This document shows positions 1-6,881 of a DNA stretch of 42,448 nt, in pieces. The stretch's first letter is position 1. Each line of letters begins with the position of its first letter. The position numbers and the translations under genes were made by a program. Source of the stretch: Streptomyces mayonensis (GTDB lineage: Bacteria > Actinomycetota > Actinomycetes > Streptomycetales > Streptomycetaceae); NCBI RefSeq assembly GCF_018982965.1, contig NZ_JACBYP010000075.1, positions 1 to 42,448 of the forward strand, read 5' to 3'. Below the pieces are notes generated by a model. The model made no database searches. It saw only the letters and a program-made list of their open reading frames with translations, and was not told the origin of the DNA.

Positions 1-334
1 CGAGAAGGCCCGCGGATTGCCCCTGGGCTGGCGAACGGGCTGAGAGGATCCACGGGTTGCCCCTGGGACGGGTGTGGCAGGCCGTGGGCAGGGCCCGGCG
101 GCGGCGCCGGGACCAGCGCGCGTACCGACTGGTAACCGCGAGGGTTTACCGGCCGCGCACCGAGGGTTAACCCTGCCCGGTGCCCTTAGGGGGTTCCCTC
201 ATTGGGACGCCGCGAGCGCCGGTTCTAGCGTGAAGACGTGCCGCTCGCCCGGGCACACGGCGTCTGTCCCGAGACTCCCGTGTACCCCCCACGCCCGGGC
301 GACCCCCCACCGGCAACACCCGTGAGGAGACTCA
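1..334 (+). promoter_or_regulatory. Upstream region and promoter of the trypsin-like protease gene
   Basis: No gene is supported here. A vegetative-type promoter is visible: TTGGGA (202-207), 18-base spacer, TAGCGT (226-231), which places the transcript start near 238 and leaves a leader of about 100 bases before the ATG at 335. Upstream are a perfect 12-base palindrome AGGGTTAACCCT (163-174) and an interrupted inverted repeat GGTAA...TTACC (131-150), both possible regulator sites. The first 70 bases contain two similar copies of a TTGCCCCTGGG motif (about 17-27 and 57-67). What lies upstream of base 1 is not visible. Confidence 0.5.
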
Positions 335-1117
335 ATGTTCGGGCTCAACCGTGCCAGATCGACGGCCGCCGCGCTGGCCGCCGCCGGCGCCGCCGCGCTG
401 CTGGCCGCTCCCTCCGCCGTCGCCGCGCCGCAGCCGATCGTCGGCGGCTCCACCACCACGACGGACGCGTACCCGTTCGTCATGCAGATCACCGACGCCT
501 CGCAGAACCAGTTCTGCGGCGGCACCCTCGTCGCGCCGACCAAGGTCGTCACCGCCGCCCACTGCATGGTCGGCGAGAGTCCGCGCGGCGTCCGGGTGGT
601 CGGCGGACGCACTCTCCTCAGCGGCTCCGACGGGACGGTGGCCGAGGTCAGCCGGATCTGGACGCACCCCGACTACACCGACGTCACCGACGGCAGCGAC
701 GTGGCCGTGCTGACCCTGTCCTCGGAGATGCCGTACACCCCGGCCGAGTACGTCTCCGCCGCGGACACCTCGGTGTACGCGCCCGGCACCGAGACCCGTG
801 TGCTCGGCTGGGGCACGACCCGGGAGAACGGCAGCTCCTCCGACCAGCTGCGGACCGCGACGGTGCCGGTGGTCTCGGACACGGACTGCGGCGCCTCCTA
901 CGGCTCCGACTACGTCGCGGGCGACATGGTGTGCGCGGGGCTTCCCGAGGGCGGCGTGGACGCCTGCCAGGGCGACAGCGGCGGGCCCCTGCTCGTCGAG
1001 GGCGTCCTCGCGGGGATCACCTCCTGGGGCGAAGGCTGCGCCCGGGCCGGCTACCCCGGGGTGTACTCCCGGCTGACCGCGTTCTCGGACCTGGTGACCG
1101 AGCAGGTCACCTCGTAG
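335..1117 (+). CDS. Secreted trypsin-like serine protease (S1 family)
   Basis: A 260-residue preproenzyme close in length and layout to Streptomyces griseus trypsin. Residues 1-30 form a signal peptide with an Ala-rich core ending AVA. A very short APQP propeptide follows, and the mature chain begins IVGG at residue 35. The catalytic triad is readable: His76 in TAAHC, Asp122 in SDVAVL and Ser215 in CQGDSGGP. Asp209, six residues before the serine, is the specificity-pocket residue that selects Arg/Lys. Cysteines suit the usual disulfides. ATG at 335 is preceded by GAGGAGA. The gene is monocistronic, with its own promoter and a terminator just downstream. The role is presumably extracellular protein degradation; the activating protease is unknown. 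Confidence 0.96.
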   Translation: MFGLNRARSTAAALAAAGAAALLAAPSAVAAPQPIVGGSTTTTDAYPFVMQITDASQNQFCGGTLVAPTKVVTAAHCMVGESPRGVRVVGGRTLLSGSDGTVAEVSRIWTHPDYTDVTDGSDVAVLTLSSEMPYTPAEYVSAADTSVYAPGTETRVLGWGTTRENGSSSDQLRTATVPVVSDTDCGASYGSDYVAGDMVCAGLPEGGVDACQGDSGGPLLVEGVLAGITSWGEGCARAGYPGVYSRLTAFSDLVTEQVTS

Positions 1118-1136
1118 TACCGGCACCCCTCAGACC

Positions 1137-1179
1137 AGGGGGCGTTGCGGGCCTCCACGAGCGGCCCGCAGCGCCCCCT
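1137..1179. terminator. Strong hairpin, probable terminator of the protease gene
   Basis: Left arm 1137-1153 (AGGGGGCGTTGCGGGCC) pairs with right arm 1163-1179 over 17 positions with a single wobble pair, around a 9-base loop. It lies 20 bases after the protease stop codon. There is no U tract, as is usual for Streptomyces hairpin terminators. It may also stop the opposing operon that ends at 1313. Confidence 0.75.
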
Positions 1180-1182
1180 CTC

Positions 1183-1306
1183 CATGCTCCGTGTCCTCCA
1201 TGCTCCGTGTCGCCGGCTGCGTCGCTCAGTCTGTCGCTCGCCGTGTCGCTCAGCCTGTCGCTCACCGTCCCTGTCGCTCGCCGTGTCGGCACCGCGACCG
1301 GTCCGG
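1183..1306. repeat. Degenerate short tandem repeats between convergent genes
   Basis: CCATGCTCCGTGTC occurs twice in tandem (about 1183-1211), followed by alternating GTCGCTCAG/CTGTCGCTCGCC units to about 1290. It is noncoding on both strands as far as can be judged and lies directly downstream of the 1313 stop codon of the BrkB-like gene. Confidence 0.55.
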
Positions 1307-1312
1307 TCGCCC

Positions 1313-2182
1313 TCAGTCCTCCGCGCGGCCCAGTTCCACGGCGAAGCGGGCGCCGGCCAGCAGGGACAGGTGCGAGACCCACAGCCACACCAGGAAGACG
1401 ACGACGCCCGCCAGGGAGCCGTACAGCCGGCCGTAGGTGCCGATGCCGGAGGCGTAGAGGGAGAAGGCGGCCGAGGAGGTCAGCCACAGCAGGGCCGCGA
1501 GCGCGCCGCCGGGGACCGCCTGCCGGGTGCGGCGGGCCGCGGCGGGACCGGTGCGGAAGAGGACGAGGACCAGCAGCGCGACCAGGCACAGCAGCACCGG
1601 CCAGCGCAGCAGGGACCAGGCGGTGGTGGCCGTGGAGCCGATGCCCAGCCTGCCGCCGAGGGCCTTGGCCAGCGGCCCCGTCAGGAGCAGCACCAGCGCG
1701 CTGGCGACGAGCAGGCCGAGCAGGCTCAGTGCGGTCAGGACGATGCGGTGCAGCCGGTGCCACAGGGGACGGCGGTCGGGCACGCCGTGCATCTCGTGCA
1801 GGGCGCGCCGGAAGACCGCCAGGTAGCTGGAGGCGGACCACAGCGACCCGACGCCGCCCGCGACGGCCACGGTCAGGGCGGCGGAGCGTTCCCCGGCCAT
1901 CTCGTGCAGGGTGCGGTGCAGTTCGGCGCCGGACTGGGCGGGCGCCCAGGAGGTGACGTCCGCGATGAGACGGTCCGTCAGGTCCGGTGCGACGAGGCCG
2001 ATGACGGACGCCGTGACGACGAGGGCGGGCACGAGTGCCAGGACGGCGTAGTAGGTGAGGGCGGCGGCCCAGTCGGAGACGTTGTCGTCCCACATGGCGC
2101 GCGGCACCCGGCGCAGCGCTCCGGTCCACGGCACCGAGCGTTCCCGGAGCCGGGTCAGGTGTCCCTCCGGGTACGCCGTCAC
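1313..2182 (-). CDS. YihY/virulence factor BrkB family membrane protein
   Basis: A 289-residue protein with the YihY/BrkB fold: an N-terminal amphipathic stretch, the family-typical SDWAAALTYYAVLALVPALV segment, then about six membrane helices, ending with an FLVWLWVSHLSLLAGARFAVEL-type helix. Members are inner-membrane proteins of uncertain function; the old RNase BN name is not supported for the family. The start is GTG 2182, because GTGA overlaps the stop of the upstream AmaP-like gene by 4 bases. A much longer open frame continues upstream, but it is antisense-type, Arg/Pro-rich and overlaps a real gene. It is the last gene of the Asp23 operon, so a cell-envelope role is the contextual inference. 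Confidence 0.9.
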   Translation of the reverse strand: MTAYPEGHLTRLRERSVPWTGALRRVPRAMWDDNVSDWAAALTYYAVLALVPALVVTASVIGLVAPDLTDRLIADVTSWAPAQSGAELHRTLHEMAGERSAALTVAVAGGVGSLWSASSYLAVFRRALHEMHGVPDRRPLWHRLHRIVLTALSLLGLLVASALVLLLTGPLAKALGGRLGIGSTATTAWSLLRWPVLLCLVALLVLVLFRTGPAAARRTRQAVPGGALAALLWLTSSAAFSLYASGIGTYGRLYGSLAGVVVFLVWLWVSHLSLLAGARFAVELGRAED

Positions 2183-2763
2183 CGCGCACACCGCTCGCGG
2201 GCGGACCGTACGCCCAGGTGGACGTGGATCCGGAGCGGGTGCGGCGCCAGGGAGTCGCGGACCTCGTCGAGGGGGCCGCGGGTGACCCGGTCCAGCACCG
2301 GGCCGGGGCCGGCGCCGGGTTCGAGCAGCAGCCGTACGCGGGCCCGTGACCGCTTGTTCCCCGCGGGCAGGTGTACGTGGGCGCGTTCGACGCCGTCGGT
2401 CGCCTCCGCGCGCCGGGCGACGGCAGCGGCCAGCGCGCGCGAACGCAGGGTGAGGGGCGGGCCGGCGAGCGGCAGCCGACGGGCGCCGCCCCGGCGCGGC
2501 TGGGCCAGGAACCAGGCGAGGCACAGCAGCAGTGCACTGGCCGTGCCCGCGACGAGGACGGGCGTCCACCAGCCGGTGCCGCGCAGGTCGGCGAGGGCGG
2601 CGCGGTCCAGCAGCACCGTCCCCGTACCGGGGGCGGGCCACCAGCCGGGCAGCCGCTCGGCGACCGCTCCCCCGGTGAGGGCGAGCCACCCGCCACCGGC
2701 CAGCAGGGCCGCGCCGGTCAGTGCGAGCAGCGTCCGGTTGACGGCGTTGCGCATCGGGTTCAC
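2179..2763 (-). CDS. AmaP-like alkaline-shock membrane anchor protein
   Basis: A 194-residue protein with two predicted membrane helices: about residues 9-31 (LLALTGAALLAGG region) and about 66-86 (TPVLVAGTASALLLCLAW). They are followed by a soluble domain of about 90 residues whose alternating pattern resembles Asp23 (DGVERAHVHLP, RARVRLLLEP, LRIHVHLGV). This matches the AmaP architecture, the membrane anchor of Asp23 in Firmicutes. Start GTG 2763 overlaps the preceding stop (GTGA) and has GAGGAG 8 bases upstream; an in-frame ATG lies at 2754. It is translationally coupled on both sides. The AmaP assignment rests on topology and neighbours, not on strong motif identity. Confidence 0.8.
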   Translation of the reverse strand: MNPMRNAVNRTLLALTGAALLAGGGWLALTGGAVAERLPGWWPAPGTGTVLLDRAALADLRGTGWWTPVLVAGTASALLLCLAWFLAQPRRGGARRLPLAGPPLTLRSRALAAAVARRAEATDGVERAHVHLPAGNKRSRARVRLLLEPGAGPGPVLDRVTRGPLDEVRDSLAPHPLRIHVHLGVRSARERCAR

Positions 2764-4247
2764 GAGTCGGTCTCCTCGGCGGACGTCGGTTCGTACGGCG
2801 CCTTGGGGGCGGGACGCGCACCGGAACCAGGCCCGGCGCCCGCATTCAGGCCCGGATCGGCACCCTGGTCCGAGCCCGGACCGGCCGGGGAGGTCCCCGC
2901 CGTGTCGGGCGACGCGGGGGCGCTCGCCGGCGGGGACGTGGGCGCGGCGGAGGTCGCGGGGCGGGGCGGCTCCGGCTCCTCGCCCGCAGAGCCCGCAGAG
3001 CCCGCAGAGCCCGCAGAGCCCGCAGAGCCCGCAGAGCCCGCAGAGCCCGCAGAGCCCGCGCCGTCGCGTCGCTCCGGCTTTCCGGCGGGTCCGGCGGGTC
3101 CGGCGGGTCCGGCGGGTCCGGCGGGAGCCTCGGGGCCGTCCGTCCTCGCAGCCCCACGCGCCGGGGCCGCCGGACCGGCGTCGGCCTGTGCGTCCGTCGC
3201 TTCCGCGCCCGGGGCCGGGCCCGGCGCATCGGCTCGCCCGGGTGCGGAGCCCGGACCCCGCATCTCGGCCCGCCCCTCGCCGGGACCCGGACCCGAACCG
3301 TCGGCACGCCCCGGTGGGCGCCAGTGGGGTTCCGTGCGCAGGGTGACGCGGAGTGCGGGGCGGCGGGCCAGGCCCAGGTCCGCGAGCGTCGCGTCGGCCG
3401 TGGTGCGCAGGGCCGTCCGTGTCGTGGCGCGGTCGCCGAAGGCGAGGTGGGCGCGCAGGCGCAGGCGACGCCGGCCGCAGCGGACACGGACGCGCGTCAC
3501 ACCGGGGACGGCCGACGCGGCGTCCCGTACGAGTTCGGCCGCGGCCGTGCGGTCCAGTACGGCCCGCTGCCGGCGGTGTCCCGGCACCGGGGCCATCGGC
3601 AGGACGCCGCGCAGGCCCGGCGTGAGGGCGAGGCACAGCAGCCAGGTGCCCAGGACCGCGGCAGCGGCACCGCCCGCGACGACCGGGGCGTCCCCGGGAC
3701 CGTGCGTGGCGAGCCAGTCGACCGCCGCGGTGCGCCAGGACGCCGGACGCCGGTCGGCGAGGTGCACCGACAGGACGTCGTACAGGAGTACGGCGCACCC
3801 CGCCGCCCCCGCCAGGGCCACCAGCGCGGCCGGGGTCCGGCGCGCCGACCAGGGGCGCCGGGACCGGCCGCCGGAGGGACTGTCGTCCTCGGGCGGGCCC
3901 ACGGGGGTGAGTGAACGGTCCGGGGTCAGCGCCTGGACGCGGACGGTCGCCGCCCGCACGGTGAGGCCGCTCAGTTCGGCCACCCGCTCCGCCATCCGGC
4001 CGCGGACCTGCTCTCCCGCCTCTCCGAGGGCCGCCGGGTACGGCAGCCGCACGTCGACCGAGACGTCGGCACGGCGCCCGTGCACGGCCGCCGTGCCGTG
4101 GGTCACCCGGGCCCGCCGCCCAGCCAGGTCGGCCTCGGTCGCGGCGCGTTCCGCGATCCGGCGCACGGCGCGGTCGGCGACGACCGTCCGTCCGCGCTCG
4201 GCCGGTGCCGTGCGGGCGGGCCGGCCGGTGGCCGGCGTTCCCGTCAC
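2760..4247 (-). CDS. Asp23-like / DUF6286 membrane protein with repeat-rich C-terminus
   Basis: A 495-residue protein. Residues 1-110 resemble Asp23/Gls24 (AVRRIAERAATEADL, VDVRLPYPAALGEAGEQVRGRM). About 140-165 and 190-215 are two hydrophobic helices flanking an extracytoplasmic loop, typical of DUF6286. Residues 220-320 form a second alpha/beta domain (VPGVTRVRVRCG, LRLRAHLAF). The last ~165 residues are Gly/Pro/Ala-rich and include five GPA units and eight perfect SAG units encoded by 9-bp repeats. The start codon is GTG 4247, overlapping the upstream stop by 4 bases. The role is probably membrane or cell-wall association of the Asp23 complex; the tail may be a flexible linker. Confidence 0.85.
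   Translation of the reverse strand: MTGTPATGRPARTAPAERGRTVVADRAVRRIAERAATEADLAGRRARVTHGTAAVHGRRADVSVDVRLPYPAALGEAGEQVRGRMAERVAELSGLTVRAATVRVQALTPDRSLTPVGPPEDDSPSGGRSRRPWSARRTPAALVALAGAAGCAVLLYDVLSVHLADRRPASWRTAAVDWLATHGPGDAPVVAGGAAAAVLGTWLLCLALTPGLRGVLPMAPVPGHRRQRAVLDRTAAAELVRDAASAVPGVTRVRVRCGRRRLRLRAHLAFGDRATTRTALRTTADATLADLGLARRPALRVTLRTEPHWRPPGRADGSGPGPGEGRAEMRGPGSAPGRADAPGPAPGAEATDAQADAGPAAPARGAARTDGPEAPAGPAGPAGPAGPAGKPERRDGAGSAGSAGSAGSAGSAGSAGSAGSAGEEPEPPRPATSAAPTSPPASAPASPDTAGTSPAGPGSDQGADPGLNAGAGPGSGARPAPKAPYEPTSAEETDS
2982..3060. repeat. 9-bp tandem repeat encoding (SAG)8
   Basis: Eight near-perfect copies of GCCCGCAGA (plus strand) with a partial ninth. Read on the minus strand they give TCT GCG GGC. 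Each serine uses TCT, an uncommon codon in GC-rich Streptomyces genes. Such an array can change copy number in frame. Confidence 0.95.
3083..3124. repeat. 9-bp tandem repeat encoding collagen-like GPA units
   Basis: About five copies of the unit GGTCCGGCG lie in the same coding region as the SAG array and translate to repeated Gly-Pro-Ala on the minus strand. The two arrays are separated by about 20 bases. Confidence 0.9.
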
Positions 4248-4429
4248 CGCGTCCTCCGGTCGCCGAGTGCCAGGAACTCACGCCAGTCCGTGCCGTTGTC
4301 CACCAGGCGCCCCAGCACACCGCCGACCGCTCCCAGCGCCGCGACCAGCAGGAAGGCCCCGAAGCCGCCGAACCATCCCGCGAAGGCCAGCGCCATGCCC
4401 ACCAGCATGCCGATCGTCGCTCTGCTCAT
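4244..4429 (-). CDS. Small membrane protein of the Asp23 operon (DUF2273-like)
   Basis: A 61-residue protein that is almost entirely hydrophobic: residues 6-27 (GMLVGMALAFAGWFGGFGAF) and 26-42 form one or two membrane segments, followed by a short charged C-terminus (NGTDWREFLALGDRRTR). In Firmicutes Asp23 operons a small two-helix protein (DUF2273) sits in the same position, so the same role is inferred. ATG 4429 is chosen because GGAGGT is correctly placed; a GTG one codon upstream (4432) is an alternative. Its stop overlaps the next gene's GTG by 4 bases. Confidence 0.8.
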   Translation of the reverse strand: MSRATIGMLVGMALAFAGWFGGFGAFLLVAALGAVGGVLGRLVDNGTDWREFLALGDRRTR

Positions 4430-4457
4430 CACTCACCTCCGCCTCGTCACCTGCTCC

Positions 4458-4506
4458 GGATCCCCTGCGTCACGCCGGTGCGGGGATCCCTGCGTCACCC
4501 CGGTAC
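4458..4506. repeat. 24-bp duplication just after the asp23 stop codon
   Basis: Two imperfect copies (4458-4481 and 4484-4506) of a sequence containing GGATCC, CTGCGTCAC and CCGGT lie between the asp23 stop at 4508 and the next gene. It is noncoding; no stem typical of a terminator was seen. Confidence 0.7.
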
Positions 4507-4507
4507 G

Positions 4508-5044
4508 TCACTCCACGCGCGCCTCAACCGGGCGCTCCGGGTCCTCCTCGTCCGGCAGGTGCACGTCGTTGATCGTGATGTTGACCTCGACGACCTCCAG
4601 GCCGGAGATCCGCTCGACCGCGTCGATCACGTTCTCGCGCACGTCACGGGCGAGGTCGGCGATGGGCACCCCGTACTCGACGACGAGGTCCAGGTCGATG
4701 GCGGTCTGGCGCTCGCCGACCTCGACCTTCACGCCGCGGCCCACGTTGGGCCGGCCGCCCGGCACCCGGTCGCGGACGGCGCCGATGGTGCGGGACAGGC
4801 CGCCGCCCATGTCGTGGACGCCGGGGATCTCGCGCGCGGCCATGCCCGCGATCTTGACGACGACGACGTCGGCGATGGACGTACGGCCCCGCGTCGCGGC
4901 CGGTTCGGTGGCGCCGGTCGCGCCACCGCTCACGGTCGTCGCACCGCCCTGCGGGGTGCGGCCGGTGCCGCCGGTCGTGCCCGTGCCGCCGTTCTTCTTC
5001 TCGGTCTTCGTGCCGATCGTGGCCGTCTGCGGTGCGGTCGTCAT
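4508..5044 (-). CDS. Asp23/Gls24 family envelope stress response protein
   Basis: A 178-residue protein with a disordered Thr/Gly-rich N-terminus (about 1-60), then a canonical Asp23 domain: TSIADVVVVKIAGMAAREIPGV, GVKVEVGERQTAIDLDLVVEYG, IADLARDVRENVIDAVERISGLEVVEVNITINDVHLPDE. Asp23 is an abundant protein that forms a membrane-associated layer through AmaP in Firmicutes. The start is ATG 5044 with GGAGGAC upstream; the open frame extending to 5188 runs through the promoter. It is the first gene of the minus-strand operon, with a candidate ECF promoter whose -10 element (5092-5084) lies about 40 bases before the start. Confidence 0.95.
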   Translation of the reverse strand: MTTAPQTATIGTKTEKKNGGTGTTGGTGRTPQGGATTVSGGATGATEPAATRGRTSIADVVVVKIAGMAAREIPGVHDMGGGLSRTIGAVRDRVPGGRPNVGRGVKVEVGERQTAIDLDLVVEYGVPIADLARDVRENVIDAVERISGLEVVEVNITINDVHLPDEEDPERPVEARVE

Positions 5045-5080
5045 GGTGTCCTCCGTCAACCGTGGTCGTTTGGTGCTTCG

Positions 5081-5092
5081 GACGTTGGACAC
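5081..5092 (-). promoter_or_regulatory. Candidate ECF promoter for the asp23 operon, -10 element
   Basis: On the minus strand GTGTCCAAC (5092-5084) lies 15 bases downstream of GTAAC (5112-5108), inside the 13-base block CCGCGTAACGCCG (5116-5104). The identical pair of elements occurs facing the other way before the sigma gene. AAC-ending -35 elements are a hallmark of ECF promoters. The transcript would start about 35 bases before the asp23 ATG. Confidence 0.65.
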
Positions 5093-5103
5093 GGGTGGCG
5101 GTA

Positions 5104-5189
5104 CGGCGTTACGCGGTTCCGGGGAATTTCTTTTTCCCGAGCCGTTTTCCGGCCCCCGCGTAACGCCGGGGACGGTCGGGGTGTCCAAC
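5104..5189 (+). promoter_or_regulatory. Divergent promoter core and candidate autoregulated sigma promoter
   Basis: A perfect 13-base inverted repeat (5104-5116 and 5156-5168, CCGCGTAACGCCG on the outward strand) flanks a 39-base relatively AT-rich centre. The plus-strand copy continues with 12 bases and then GTGTCCAAC (5181-5189), matching the asp23-facing copy except for one base of spacing. It reads as two outward ECF promoters with the same -35 and -10 elements. The sigma gene GTG is at 5239, leaving a leader of about 40-45 bases. Confidence 0.65.
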
Positions 5190-5238
5190 CTGGGAGACCC
5201 ACTCGTAAGAGCTGCGGGAACGACGGAAGGGAGCGCAC

Positions 5239-5781
5239 GTGCCGGGGGACGACGGACTGCTCGCGGTGCGGGCCGCCGAGGGCGACGAGGACGCCTTCGA
5301 GGTGCTCGTGCGCCGGCACGCGCCGGGGCTGCTGCGGCTGGCGGCGAGCATGCTGGGCAGCCCCTCGGAGGCGGAGGACGCGGTGCAGGACGCGTTCGTC
5401 AGCGCCTGGCGCAGGCTCCCGGAGTTCCGCGGGCAGTCGGCCTTCACGACCTGGATGCACCGCATCGTCGCGAACCGGTGCCTGAACATGCTGCGTTCCC
5501 GGCGCCCCGTGACGGACCTCGACAGCGTGCCCGAGCCGGAGGCGCCGGACCACGCGGTCTCCCCCGCGCGGGCCGCCGAGTCGCACGCGGCCGCGGTGGC
5601 GCTGGGCCGGTCGCTGTCCGAGCTGTCCCCCGAGCAGCGGGTGTGCTGGGTGCTCAGAGAGCTGGAGGGCCAGTCGTACGAAACGATCGCGGAGACGGTG
5701 GGGATCAGCCCGGAGGCTGCCCGTGGCCGGGTGTTCCGCGCACGACGCTCCCTGACGGAGGCGATGACCGCATGGCGATGA
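5239..5781 (+). CDS. ECF-family RNA polymerase sigma factor
   Basis: A 180-residue group 4 sigma factor consisting only of the two conserved modules. Region 2 spans about residues 14-88 (EDAFEVLVRRHAPGLLRLAA, EDAVQDAFVSAWRRL, FTTWMHRIVANRCLNMLR). Region 4 spans about 123-178 (LSELSPEQRVCWVLREL, SYETIAETVGISPEAARGRVFRARRSL). There is no C-terminal extension. The start is GTG 5239 with GGAAGGGAG upstream. Its 3' end overlaps the next gene by 10 bases, and that gene encodes a protein with a zinc-binding anti-sigma-type motif. The duplicated promoter motif between it and asp23 suggests that it controls itself and the divergent operon. Confidence 0.95.
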   Translation: MPGDDGLLAVRAAEGDEDAFEVLVRRHAPGLLRLAASMLGSPSEAEDAVQDAFVSAWRRLPEFRGQSAFTTWMHRIVANRCLNMLRSRRPVTDLDSVPEPEAPDHAVSPARAAESHAAAVALGRSLSELSPEQRVCWVLRELEGQSYETIAETVGISPEAARGRVFRARRSLTEAMTAWR

Positions 5782-6497
5782 ACACCGGCGCGGAGCTGCC
5801 CGGGCCCGGGACCGGGGCCGGCGGCGCCGAGGAGCCCGTCGACGACGAACGGCTGGCCTGCGGGCGGCTGCTGTCCGAGGTGTGGGAGTCCCGGGAGGAC
5901 GGTGCGGACGATCCGCACGTGCGTGCGTGCCCGTACTGCTCGGCGGCCGTACGGCAACTGGACCTGCTCGGCGCCGCGGTGCGCGAGGCGGGCGGCGGGC
6001 GGGAGCAGGAGTGGGACGCGGGGGCGCTGACCGAACGGGTCATGGACGTCGTCCGGCTCGAACTGCGGCCCGGCAGGCCGCTGCCCCTCGGGGAGCGGGA
6101 GGAGGACCTGTGGGTGCGGGAGGCGATGGCGGCCAAGGCGTTGCGGGCCGCCGCCGAGACCGTGCCGGGGGTGCGGGCCGGTTCCTGCCGGATCCGGCCC
6201 GCCGAGTCCGGCGGCTCCCCCGCGCGGGGTCCGGTGCGGGTGCGGCTGGAGGTCGTCGTACCGCTCACGCCGCCGCTGCGGGACGTCGCCGAGGAGGTCC
6301 GGCGCCGGGTCGCCGGGGCGGCGGACGAGGCCCTGGGGCTGCCGGTGGCCGACGTGGACGTGCACATCACCGACGTGACGGACCCGGCCGGGTCGGACGA
6401 GACCGAGAGAACGCACACGACGCGGGAAGCGCGAGGTGTGCGAGTTGCGCGAGGTGTGCAGGACGCGCAAGACGCCGAAGAGGGGAACCAGTCGTGA
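5772..6497 (+). CDS. Asp23-like protein with HxxxCxxC anti-sigma-type motif
   Basis: A 241-residue soluble protein. The N-terminal part (residues ~25-75) contains DDPHVRACPYCSAAVRQLDLL, in which His-x3-Cys-x2-Cys matches the core of zinc-binding (ZAS) anti-sigma factors. Residues ~115-205 form an Asp23-like domain (AMAAKALRAAAETVPGVRAG, VRVRLEVVVPLTPPLRDVAEEVRRRV, VADVDVHITDV). A ~30-residue repetitive tail follows (REARGVRVARGVQDAQDA). No membrane helix is visible. ATG 5772 overlaps the sigma gene by 10 bases; a second ATG at 5778 is possible. Sigma-gene coupling plus the motif support an anti-sigma or sigma-partner role. That role is inferred; the Asp23-like fold is the firmer call. Confidence 0.8.
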   Translation: MAMNTGAELPGPGTGAGGAEEPVDDERLACGRLLSEVWESREDGADDPHVRACPYCSAAVRQLDLLGAAVREAGGGREQEWDAGALTERVMDVVRLELRPGRPLPLGEREEDLWVREAMAAKALRAAAETVPGVRAGSCRIRPAESGGSPARGPVRVRLEVVVPLTPPLRDVAEEVRRRVAGAADEALGLPVADVDVHITDVTDPAGSDETERTHTTREARGVRVARGVQDAQDAEEGNQS

Positions 6498-6835
6498 CCG
6501 CTGCCGCCACCGGCCGTGACGCGCTCGCCGGCACCGTCGCGCGGGTCGCCGCCGACGTCCCGGGCGTCGCCTTCCTCCGGCCCGGCCTCGCCGGCCTGTT
6601 CCGCTCCTCCGCCCGCAGCGGGCCGCCGGGTGCGGGCGGGCGGCGGCAGGCCGCGGGGGTGCGGGTGAGCCGGGCCTCGGGGTCGGGGCCGTGGGAGGTG
6701 GACGTCCAGATCGTCGTCCGCCGCGACCACCGGGCCCTGACCGTCGCCCGCGCCGTGCGCGACGCCGTGACCGAGGCACTGGCCGCCACGGCGCCCGGCG
6801 CGCAGGTGACGGTGACCGTGGCCAACGCGGTGTGA
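6494..6835 (+). CDS. Small Asp23-like protein
   Basis: A 113-residue protein that starts at GTG 6494, overlapping the preceding stop by 4 bases (GTGA). The sequence follows the Asp23 pattern in reduced form: an N-terminal helix ending VAADVPGVAFL, a Gly/Ser/Arg linker, a strand AAGVRVSR, VDVQIVVRRDHRALTVARAVRDAVTEAL and a final VTVTVANAV strand. It is soluble with no signal peptide. It is the last gene of the sigma operon and the fifth Asp23-type protein in the island. A specific function is unknown; participation in the same envelope-stress assembly is inferred. Confidence 0.8.
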   Translation: MTAAATGRDALAGTVARVAADVPGVAFLRPGLAGLFRSSARSGPPGAGGRRQAAGVRVSRASGSGPWEVDVQIVVRRDHRALTVARAVRDAVTEALAATAPGAQVTVTVANAV

Positions 6836-6881
6836 GGGCACGCGCGGTGTGGGGCCGTCGCGGTACCGGTGTGCGGGACGG

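Noticed and set aside
1145..4572. Long open frames opposite the Asp23 operon and elsewhere
   Set aside because: They are Arg/Pro/Ala-rich antisense shadows of high-GC genes, with no family motifs or ribosome sites.
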